Source: Kiritimatiellia bacterium
Lineage (GTDB): Bacteria > Verrucomicrobiota > Kiritimatiellia > RFP12 > UBA1067
Direction of reading: 5' to 3'
Length of the DNA stretch: 12,040 bases
NCBI GenBank assembly: GCA_900771305.1
Contig: CAAGNL010000121.1
Span: forward strand, 1 to 12,040
Shown: piece by piece, positions 6,533 through 12,040 of the stretch
Layout of the letters: every line of letters starts with the position of its first letter
Numbering within the stretch: position 1 is the first letter of the stretch
Translations under genes and position numbers: made by a program
Notes under the pieces: generated by a model
Told to the model about the DNA's origin: nothing
The model's database searches: none
Seen by the model: only the letters and a program-made list of their open reading frames with translations

Positions 6533-7255
6533 ATGAACATGAAGAGTGGTTTGTTTGCGCTCGCGCTCGCCGCGTTCGCCGTTCAGCCCGTCCTCGCTCA
6601 GGAGGCGGAAAAGGAATATGCTGGCGCTCCCGACGCCAAGTCCTATGGTTACACGGTGCTCGCCGTTGGTCTCGCGACGCCTGCCACGCTGCCCTGGGGG
6701 TTTGACTGGGACATCTTTGGCCTTGACGTCAATCTGCTCTACAGCGATTGCAACAAGATGTATGGTATCGAAGTTGGTGGTCTCGCCAATGTGGCGCGCC
6801 TTGACATGTACGGCATTCAGGCCGCGGCGGCCTTCAACCTCGCCAATCGTGACGCGGTCGGCATCATGGCCTCCTGCTTCAATATGTGCAATCGCACGGC
6901 ATACGGGCTTTCGGTTGACGTGCTCGGTATGAACCGTGAGTTCGAGGGTCTGTCGGTCGATGGTCTGATGTCGATGACCGACGAGTCCTTCTACGGTCTC
7001 GACGTCGCGGGGCTCGCGAACGCCGTCCGTGAGGATATGTGGGGTTGGCAGATTGCAATCGGTGCGACCTTCGCGCGCCGTGTGCATGGCCTTCAGACGT
7101 CTGTCGTCCTCAATATGACGGATGAGCTCCGTGGCGCGCAGATTGGCGTTGTCAACTACGCGGCGACGGCTTCCGCGGGCTTCCAGGTCGGTATCGTGAA
7201 CCTCATCATGGACAACCAGGTTCCGTTCATCCCGATCTTCAACTGCTATTTCTAA
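6533..7255 (+). CDS. Exported protein of about eleven ~15-residue repeats, probable surface/outer-membrane protein
   Basis: A Sec signal peptide (about residues 1-22, likely cleavage after VLA) opens this 240-residue protein. After a short linker it is built of regularly spaced units starting Gly-hydrophobic-(Gln/Glu/Asp/Ser): G63, G78, G94, G110, G125, G139, G155, G171, G186, G201 and G216, always 14-16 residues apart. A clear late unit reads GAQIGVVNYA (201-210) and another GFQVGIVNLI (216-225). Each unit looks like one short beta strand plus a turn, and the chain ends in Phe, as many outer-membrane barrels do. This resembles the G-x-Q-x-G-x-x-N repeats of LA_2272-like surface repeat proteins, a tentative link made from memory of the pattern. 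It has its own strong promoter and ribosome site (AAGGAG, 6 bases before the ATG) and is followed directly by a tRNA gene. Function unknown. Confidence 0.85.
   Translation: MNMKSGLFALALAAFAVQPVLAQEAEKEYAGAPDAKSYGYTVLAVGLATPATLPWGFDWDIFGLDVNLLYSDCNKMYGIEVGGLANVARLDMYGIQAAAAFNLANRDAVGIMASCFNMCNRTAYGLSVDVLGMNREFEGLSVDGLMSMTDESFYGLDVAGLANAVREDMWGWQIAIGATFARRVHGLQTSVVLNMTDELRGAQIGVVNYAATASAGFQVGIVNLIMDNQVPFIPIFNCYF
7244..7252 (+). promoter_or_regulatory. Possible internal extended -10 promoter for tRNA-Arg
   Basis: TGC followed by TATTTC (7247-7252) resembles an extended -10 and lies inside the last codons of the repeat-protein gene. It would start transcription near 7259, about 11 bases before the mature tRNA. 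No convincing -35 is seen 16-18 bases upstream. It is an alternative to read-through from 6463. Confidence 0.22.
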
Positions 7256-7269
7256 GTTGATGACCTGAC

Positions 7270-7346
7270 GCGACTGTAGCTCAATTGGATAGAGCGTTGG
7301 CCTCCGAAGCCGAAGGTTGCTGGTTCGATCCCAGTCAGTCGCACCA
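7270..7346 (+). tRNA. tRNA-Arg (anticodon CCG)
   Basis: A complete 77-base cloverleaf. Acceptor stem GCGACTG (7270-7276) pairs with CAGTCGC (7336-7342), followed by discriminator A7343 and encoded CCA (7344-7346). D stem is GCTC/GAGC (7279-7282, 7292-7295). The anticodon stem (7297-7301 with 7309-7313, one G-T pair) holds loop CTCCGAA with anticodon CCG at 7304-7306, reading the arginine codon CGG. The T stem is 7319-7323 with 7331-7335 around TTCGATC. It begins 14 bases after the stop of the repeat-protein gene, so it may be cut from that mRNA. Confidence 0.96.
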
Positions 7347-7351
7347 TTCAG

Positions 7352-7381
7352 AAAACACCGCGCACAACGCGCGGTGTTTTT
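7352..7381 (+). terminator. Strong Rho-independent terminator after tRNA-Arg
   Basis: A perfect 12-bp stem (AAAACACCGCGC at 7352-7363, GCGCGGTGTTTT at 7369-7380) around the 5-base loop ACAAC, ending in a run of five T (7377-7381). It starts 6 bases after the tRNA CCA. Its last T is the first base of the next promoter's TGn element. Confidence 0.93.
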
Positions 7382-7389
7382 GCTATAAT
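7381..7389 (+). promoter_or_regulatory. Extended -10 promoter (TGCTATAAT) of the isoprenoid operon
   Basis: TATAAT (7384-7389) is a perfect -10 and is preceded by TGC, a perfect extended -10. Where the -35 should be (about 7361-7366) lies the loop and arm of the upstream terminator, with no TTGACA-like sequence, so this would be a -35-independent promoter. Transcription would start near 7396, 28 bases before the ATG at 7424. Confidence 0.7.
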
Positions 7390-7423
7390 TCGTCCTAATT
7401 GATTTCCAAAGGAGAAGAGAGAG

Positions 7424-8317
7424 ATGATCAACCGCCGTCTGTTCCTCGGCACGGGATCGCTGGCGCTTCTGGCGGCTGGCTGCCGTTCGTTCTGCCCTGG
7501 CTCGTCCTGCGCGTCCGACAAGGTTCCCTTCAAGTTCGGCATTGCGGGCTATTCGTTCCATCGCTGCACGATTGACGAGACGCTCGCCTACATGAAGCAG
7601 TTGGATGTGCACTACCTGTGCATCAAGAATTTCCATCTGCCCTACACGGCCACGGCGGAAGAGATCAGGTCATTCCATCAGAAGTGCGCCGATCATGGCG
7701 TCACGGGATATGGTGTGGGGCCGATCTACTTCAGGAAGGACGAGGCTCGCAAGTACTTCGACTACGCCAAGGCCGTCGGGGTGAAGGTTCTTGTGGCCGT
7801 GCCCTACGAGGACGGGCTGGTCAACGGCAAGAAGCAGCGTTGCGCGAGCCGTGCCTGCTGCGAGGCTCTTGACGGCCTCTGCAAGGAGTATGACATCCGC
7901 GTCGCGATTCACAATCACGGACCGGACATCCCCTATTGCTTCCCGACGGGTGACAGCGCCTTTGAGATGGTGAAGGATCTTGACCCGCGTGTGGGCCTCT
8001 GCCTCGACATCGGTCACAACTTCCGTGCGGGGCTCGATCCCGCCGATTCCATTCGCAAGCTTCACACGCGTATCTTCGACATGCATGTGAAGAACGTGAA
8101 GTTCGACGCCAAGAAGAACCTCGCAATGCCGATGCCCCACGGCGATATGAACATTCCCGAGGTCATCAAGGCGCTCTGCGAAGTCGGCTACACGGGATGC
8201 TGCTCGTTGGAGTACGAGTCTTTCCCGGCCAAGGGCGTCAAGCCCGGCGTCAAGATCGACGACATCGCCGAGTCTGTCGGCTACTTCAAGGCGCTCATGA
8301 AGGCCGCCGAAGCCTGA
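7424..8317 (+). CDS. Tat-type lipoprotein, sugar phosphate isomerase/epimerase-like TIM barrel
   Basis: The 297-residue protein begins with a twin-arginine-like signal (NRRLFLG, 3-9) ending in the lipobox LAAGC with Cys20, so a folded, lipid-anchored exported protein is predicted. The rest fits the xylose-isomerase-like/AP endonuclease 2 TIM-barrel superfamily. Candidate metal and active-site segments are HNHG (163-166), LDIGH (194-198), DMHVKN (219-224) and LEYE (262-265). Family members isomerise or epimerise sugars or polyols, or oxidise inositol-type substrates; the substrate here cannot be told. It has 15 cysteines (5%), including C24 and C29 near the anchor and a CC pair at 145-146 and 259-260, which is odd for an exported protein. 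Ribosome site AAAGGAG (7408-7414) supports the ATG. It is the first gene of the run leading into dxr. Confidence 0.9.
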   Translation: MINRRLFLGTGSLALLAAGCRSFCPGSSCASDKVPFKFGIAGYSFHRCTIDETLAYMKQLDVHYLCIKNFHLPYTATAEEIRSFHQKCADHGVTGYGVGPIYFRKDEARKYFDYAKAVGVKVLVAVPYEDGLVNGKKQRCASRACCEALDGLCKEYDIRVAIHNHGPDIPYCFPTGDSAFEMVKDLDPRVGLCLDIGHNFRAGLDPADSIRKLHTRIFDMHVKNVKFDAKKNLAMPMPHGDMNIPEVIKALCEVGYTGCCSLEYESFPAKGVKPGVKIDDIAESVGYFKALMKAAEA

Positions 8318-8323
8318 GGAGGT
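8317..8323 (+). promoter_or_regulatory. Ribosome-binding site that fixes the TTG start of dxr
   Basis: AGGAGGT (8317-8323) overlaps the last base of the lipoprotein stop codon and sits 8 bases before TTG at 8332. No ATG or GTG lies nearby in frame, and the TTG places the nucleotide-binding GATGSIG motif at residues 8-14, as expected for Dxr. Confidence 0.85.
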
Positions 8324-8331
8324 AGCGTCCG

Positions 8332-9408
8332 TTGAAACGAATCGTCCTTCTGGGGGCCACGGGTTCAATTGGCTTGAGTGCGTGTGACGTGGTTCGCACG
8401 CACTCCGAGGCTTTTCGCATTGTCGCGCTGGCGGCTCGTTCGAGTCAGAAACAGGCGGAACGGCTTGGGCGGGAATTCAACGCGAAGGTCTACTGTGGAG
8501 GGGATGCCGCGGTGCGTGCCGTCGAGGAGACGGAGGCGGATCTCGTCCTCGTCGCCACAGTTGGACTTTCAGGACTTGCTCCGACATTGTCCGCGCTGAT
8601 GAAGGGGATGGATGTGGCGCTCGCCACCAAGGAGGTGATGGTGTCGGAGGGAGCGCTGGTCCTCTCGTGCGCGCGCGCGTCGGGCGCGCGCCTGATTCCG
8701 GTCGACAGCGAACATTCCGCGATCTTCCAGTGTCTGCAGGGGCGGGGCGAGCAGGAAATCGCCCGTCTCACGCTGACGGCCAGCGGCGGACCTTTCCTTG
8801 ATGGTCCGGACAAGCTTGACGTCGTGACCCCTGAGCAGGCGCTGCGACATCCTCGGTGGAAGATGGGCCCGAAGGTAACGGTCGATTCCGCCACGATGAT
8901 GAACAAGGGCTTTGAGGTTCTGGAGGCAAGCGCGTTCTTTGGCATTCCTGCGGACCGTATCGACGTCGTGGTGCATCCCGAGTCGATCGTTCATTCGCTC
9001 GTGACGTTCACGGATGGTGCAACGCTCGCCCAGCTATCCCCGCCCGACATGCGCGTGCCGATCCAGTATGCGCTCTCCTGGCCGGACCGCCTGCCGGCCG
9101 AGCGTCGTCCGTTGGACCTTGTCTCGCTCGGGGGGCTCACGTTCCGTCAAATCAATGAGGTCCGCTTCCCTTGTCTGCGCCTGGTGAAGGACGTTTCTCG
9201 GATGGGAGGCGTGAAGCCTGCGGCACTCAGCGCGGCGGACGAAGTCGCCGTCTCGCGGTTTCTCGCGGGACATATTCGTTTTACCGATATCCCGCGCCTC
9301 GTCGAGGCCGCGGTCCTCGAGTCGCCCGATCTCCCGTGCGATTCGGTCCACAACATCCTGGCCGCCGATGCGGCCGCAAGAAGGTTTGCTCAAGAATGGA
9401 AATCCTGA
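8332..9408 (+). CDS. dxr: 1-deoxy-D-xylulose 5-phosphate reductoisomerase
   Basis: Dxr (IspC) is a cytoplasmic enzyme that converts DXP to 2-C-methyl-D-erythritol 4-phosphate with NADPH and a divalent metal, the first committed step of the MEP isoprenoid pathway. The 358-residue protein shows GATGSIG (8-14), PVDSEHSAIFQ (123-133) with metal ligands D125 and E127, TASGGPF (149-155), HPRWKMGPKVTVDSAT (173-188), NKGFEVLEA (191-199) with ligand E195, and HPESIVHS (215-222). It uses a rare TTG start. Two usually conserved spots differ: ALATKE (96-101) in place of ALANKE, and SAADEVAV (300-307) in place of NAANEVAV. The catalytic set is intact, so activity is expected. It is somewhat short for the family (usually about 380-400), mainly at the C-terminus, and overlaps rseP by 13 bases. 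Confidence 0.97.
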   Translation: MKRIVLLGATGSIGLSACDVVRTHSEAFRIVALAARSSQKQAERLGREFNAKVYCGGDAAVRAVEETEADLVLVATVGLSGLAPTLSALMKGMDVALATKEVMVSEGALVLSCARASGARLIPVDSEHSAIFQCLQGRGEQEIARLTLTASGGPFLDGPDKLDVVTPEQALRHPRWKMGPKVTVDSATMMNKGFEVLEASAFFGIPADRIDVVVHPESIVHSLVTFTDGATLAQLSPPDMRVPIQYALSWPDRLPAERRPLDLVSLGGLTFRQINEVRFPCLRLVKDVSRMGGVKPAALSAADEVAVSRFLAGHIRFTDIPRLVEAAVLESPDLPCDSVHNILAADAAARRFAQEWKS

Positions 9409-10823
9409 TTACAGTTCTCGCCATTGTCGCCTGCGTGTTCCTCTTCTCGTTTGCGGTCTTCATCCACGAGTTCGGGCACTTCCTTGCTGCCCGGATTCTA
9501 GGACTTCGCGTGGACCGCTTCTCGATTGGCTTTGGCCCCGCCCTCTGGAAGAAGACCATCGGGGGCGTCGAATACCGATTCTCCGCGATTCCCTTTGGGG
9601 GATATGTGGCGCTGCCACAGCTTGACCCTGAAGGAACGGACGCACTCCAGGGTGGGACAGAGAAGGGCGGGAAGCTGGAGGAGATCGCGGCCTGGAAGCG
9701 CATTGTTGTCGCATTTGCGGGCCCCTTCGGCAACATCGTGCTCGCCGTAGCGCTTGCGCTTCTGCTCTCCATGGTCCCCGGGGCGCGCTTCGGCGAGGTG
9801 CCGCCCGTTGTTGGATTCACGGTGCCTGGTGGACAAGCTGAGAAGAGTGGGTTGCAGGAAGGTGACCGTGTGCTCTCGGTTGACGGACAGTCGGTCCGTG
9901 CCTGGAACGATGTCGCGGTTGCCGCCGCGTTGACAGGTGGAAGAGAGGTGCCGGTTGTGGTGCTGCGCAGTGGTGTGGAGGTGACGAACCTCCTGACGGC
10001 GGCGCACAGCGAGGTGCTGGACTCCTACATGCTCGATGCGGAGGCCTCGTACGCGCCGTACGTCGGCGAAGTGGTCGCCGGCAAGTCGGCGGAGAAGGCC
10101 GGACTCCTGCCAGGCGATCTGATTACATCGGTTGGTGACGTGAAGATTGAGACTTTCGCCGAGATGCGTGCGGAAATCAAGCGGCGCGGCGCGGGAGAGC
10201 TGGCGTTGGGCGTGATGCGGGGGGGAACGAACTTGACGCTGAAACTCTCTGCCGAGTTTGACACGGAGGCCGGTCGCCCGCTCGTCGGCTTCAAGGCAAT
10301 GCGCGTGGATGCCGCGGCTTCGTGGATGCCGGCCCGCAGTCCAATTGAGCAGCTCAAGTGGGATGCCGGTCAAATTTTCCGTGTCCTCAAGGGATTGGTG
10401 ACGCCCAAGGAGACCAAGGCAGTTGCTGGCGCTCTTGGTGGCCCTGTGATGATCGCCCAGGTGCTCTACAAGCAGGTGCGGCGAAACATCTGGGACGCCT
10501 TCGGGTTCCTCCGCTTCGTCGACGTCAACCTTGCAATCCTCAATCTGCTGCCGATTCCCGTGCTTGATGGCGGGCTTATCCTCTTTGCCCTCTTCGAGTT
10601 GATCTCCCGCCGTAGGCCGCCGAAGAAGGTTGTCGATGGGCTTTCGATGGGCTTCATGTTCCTGTTCCTCGGTTTGATGGTATTCCTGGTGTTCCGCGAC
10701 GTCAACCGCGGTGTGCGGATCAGTCAGGCGACGGACCGCCATGAACGGACCCTGCGGCAGTTGGAGCAGCGAGACCAGGCAGTCAAGAACTTCCGTCCCG
10801 CTTTTGACTTGAAGAAAGAATGA
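9396..10823 (+). CDS. rseP: RseP-type site-2 intramembrane zinc metalloprotease
   Basis: RseP cleaves membrane proteins within the bilayer, such as anti-sigma factors (releasing the envelope-stress sigma factor) and leftover signal peptides. This 475-residue protein has HEFGH (24-28) in the first membrane helix, two PDZ domains (about 136-200 and 220-285) and the NLLPIPVLDGG segment (383-393) whose Asp completes the zinc site. Further helices lie at about 105-127 and 416-434, followed by a charged C-terminal tail of about 40 residues. The frame is open far upstream, but ATG 9396 is chosen because it puts the first helix at the N-terminus as in the family; AGAAGG (9379-9384) is a weak, distant ribosome site. 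The overlaps with dxr (13 bases) and ispG (4 bases) imply coupled translation. No anti-sigma target is encoded in the window. Confidence 0.96.
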   Translation: MEILITVLAIVACVFLFSFAVFIHEFGHFLAARILGLRVDRFSIGFGPALWKKTIGGVEYRFSAIPFGGYVALPQLDPEGTDALQGGTEKGGKLEEIAAWKRIVVAFAGPFGNIVLAVALALLLSMVPGARFGEVPPVVGFTVPGGQAEKSGLQEGDRVLSVDGQSVRAWNDVAVAAALTGGREVPVVVLRSGVEVTNLLTAAHSEVLDSYMLDAEASYAPYVGEVVAGKSAEKAGLLPGDLITSVGDVKIETFAEMRAEIKRRGAGELALGVMRGGTNLTLKLSAEFDTEAGRPLVGFKAMRVDAAASWMPARSPIEQLKWDAGQIFRVLKGLVTPKETKAVAGALGGPVMIAQVLYKQVRRNIWDAFGFLRFVDVNLAILNLLPIPVLDGGLILFALFELISRRRPPKKVVDGLSMGFMFLFLGLMVFLVFRDVNRGVRISQATDRHERTLRQLEQRDQAVKNFRPAFDLKKE

Positions 10824-11911
10824 TCGCTCGCGCCCAGACTCGGTCGCTGAAGATAGGCTCGCTGCCCCTGGGGGGTGGTGCGCCTGTCTCCGTGCAGACG
10901 ATGGCGACGGCGGATCCGCATGATGCTGAAGCTTTGGTGACGCAGGTCCTGCGCTGCGCCGAGGCGGGGGCGGACCTCGTTCGGCTCACGGTGCCGGACC
11001 TCGATGCGGCACGTGTTCTTGGCGAGGTTCGTCGGCGGAGCCCCGTGCCGTTGGTGGCTGATGTGCATTTTGACCACAGATGTGCAGTGGCGGCGATAGA
11101 GGCGGGCGCAGATGCCTTGCGTCTCAACCCCGGTAACATCGGTGGCCGCGTCCATGTGCAGGCCGTCGCGCGGGCGGCGAAGGAGAAGGGCGTTCCGATC
11201 CGCGTGGGTGTGAACGGAGGTTCCCTGGAACGGGAGGTGCTTGCCAAATACGGTTCCGCCACGGCCGAGGCACTCGTGGAGAGTGCGCTTCGGCATGTGC
11301 GATTGCTGGAGGACGAGGGGTTTCTGGACATCGCCGTCTCGGTGAAGGCAAGCGATGTCCCGCGGACGCTTGCGGCCTATCGTCTGCTCGCGGAACGAAC
11401 AGATTGTCCGTTGCATCTCGGTGTGACCGAAGCTGGGACCTTTGTGCCGGGCACGGTTCGGTCAAGCGTCGCCCTCGGCATTCTGCTCTCGGAGGGGATT
11501 GGCGACACGATTCGCGTTTCGCTCACGGATGCGCCAGAACGCGAGGTGACGGTCGGACTCGAGATCCTGCGCGCGCTTGGACTGCGCGCATCGGGGGCCT
11601 CGGTGACGAGCTGCCCCACCTGCGGGCGTACAAAGGTGGACGTTCGCACGATTGCCGTAGAGGTGGAGCAGGCTCTGGACTGTCTTCTGCGCCAGACTCC
11701 AGGATTGGTTCTTCCGCGTGTCGCCGTGATGGGTTGCGCCGTGAATGGTCCTGGCGAGGCACGGGATGCCGATGTCGCGCTTTGTGGCGGCGAAGGGGAG
11801 TTCCTCCTCTATGTCCAGGGACGGCCGACCGGCAAGGTCGCGCCGTCGGAGGCCGTTGAGTCCGTCCTCGCGGCTGTGCGGAATCTTTGTTGTGGTGCAG
11901 AGAAAGGGTGA
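10820..11911 (+). CDS. ispG: 4-hydroxy-3-methylbut-2-enyl diphosphate synthase (flavodoxin/ferredoxin)
   Basis: IspG (GcpE) reduces the cyclic diphosphate MEcPP to HMBPP, the second-last MEP pathway step, using a [4Fe-4S] cluster. The 363-residue protein has the N-terminal TIM-barrel half, with VSVQTM (23-28) and RLNPGNIG (101-108), and the C-terminal cluster domain. Cluster ligands are C265 and C268 (SCPTCGR), C306 (MGCAVNGPGE) and probably E313. It is the compact two-domain form, without the extra domain seen in plant, Chlamydiae and Bacteroidetes enzymes. The ATG overlaps the rseP stop in an ATGA junction, which couples their translation. The dxr-rseP-ispG order is shared by other bacteria, for example many Clostridia. 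Confidence 0.97.
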   Translation: MIARAQTRSLKIGSLPLGGGAPVSVQTMATADPHDAEALVTQVLRCAEAGADLVRLTVPDLDAARVLGEVRRRSPVPLVADVHFDHRCAVAAIEAGADALRLNPGNIGGRVHVQAVARAAKEKGVPIRVGVNGGSLEREVLAKYGSATAEALVESALRHVRLLEDEGFLDIAVSVKASDVPRTLAAYRLLAERTDCPLHLGVTEAGTFVPGTVRSSVALGILLSEGIGDTIRVSLTDAPEREVTVGLEILRALGLRASGASVTSCPTCGRTKVDVRTIAVEVEQALDCLLRQTPGLVLPRVAVMGCAVNGPGEARDADVALCGGEGEFLLYVQGRPTGKVAPSEAVESVLAAVRNLCCGAEKG

Positions 11912-11914
11912 AAC

Positions 11915-12040
11915 ATGATTGATGTGCTCTTCAGGAACTTGGCGGTCCTCCTTGTCTTTCTCGCGATTGCCTCGTGCGCGTGGCTCTACGGAGGTTTGCG
12001 GGCAGATTCTCTCCTGCCGACGCTTCCGTGGTTGCTCGCT
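11915..12040 (+). CDS. Membrane protein, 5' end only; possible second O-antigen-ligase-like protein
   Basis: The frame opens with ATG 11915, three bases after the ispG stop and 5 bases after AAAGGG (11904-11909, approximately), and stays open for 42 codons to the window edge. The visible part is one hydrophobic helix (about residues 8-25) followed by a loop and the beginning of a second. The spaced pattern A-W-x-x-G-G-x-R-x-D-x-L-x4-P-W (from residue 22) is shared with residues 14-30 of the Wzy-like protein encoded at 1055-2533, suggesting a related surface-polysaccharide ligase/polymerase. With only 42 residues this is a hint, not a proof. Confidence 0.7.
   Translation, partial: MIDVLFRNLAVLLVFLAIASCAWLYGGLRADSLLPTLPWLLA

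Noticed and set aside
7270..7346. tRNA-Arg as an integration site for a mobile element
   Set aside because: No integrase, no duplicate of the tRNA 3' end downstream, and ordinary housekeeping genes follow.
9171..9395. Extension of RseP upstream inside dxr
   Set aside because: The extra 75 residues are the out-of-frame reading of dxr; RseP proteins start at the HExxH helix, matching ATG 9396.

Overview
The window looks like chromosome from a GC-rich, Gram-negative bacterium. Every supported gene lies on the + strand. Evidence for an outer membrane is indirect but consistent: an O-antigen-ligase/polymerase-like membrane protein, a repeat protein with a signal peptide and a C-terminal Phe, an RseP-type site-2 protease and a predicted exported lipoprotein. 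Shine-Dalgarno sites are strong and promoters look sigma70-like. A member of the PVC group (Verrucomicrobiota/Kiritimatiellota/Lentisphaerota) would fit the gene mix, but this is inference; no lineage-defining marker is present. The short two-domain IspG argues against Chlamydiae and Bacteroidetes, whose IspG normally carries a large insert.

Layout. Positions 1-77: 3' end of a tRNA (probably Gly) and its terminator. 84-2533: a promoter, then an unknown secreted protein and, one base later, a Wzy/O-antigen-ligase-like membrane protein. 2534-6453: corA (Mg2+/Co2+ channel), der (ribosome-assembly GTPase) and a ClC-type chloride channel/exchanger. The whole corA-der gap is a degenerate heptad repeat, and der overlaps the ClC gene by 11 bases. 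6463-7381: a near-consensus promoter, a signal-peptide protein made of about eleven ~15-residue repeats, tRNA-Arg(CCG) 14 bases after its stop, and a strong terminator. 7381-12040: an extended -10 promoter joined directly to that terminator, then a compact run of a Tat-type TIM-barrel lipoprotein, dxr (TTG start), rseP, ispG and the first 42 codons of a membrane protein. Gaps in this run are at most 14 bases and two junctions overlap.

How the genes fit together. dxr and ispG encode two steps of the MEP isoprenoid pathway, which supplies undecaprenyl carrier lipid for cell-wall and surface polysaccharide; rseP handles envelope proteolysis. The Wzy-like protein at 1055-2533 and the truncated gene at 11915 share a spaced N-terminal pattern, so the window may be flanked by two related surface-polysaccharide enzymes. 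The housekeeping genes are ordinary. The parts that deserve a second look are the unknown secreted partner of the ligase, the 15-residue repeat protein, the heptad repeats before der and the cysteine-rich lipoprotein leading the isoprenoid operon. I see no CRISPR array, insertion sequence, phage gene or clear defence system.
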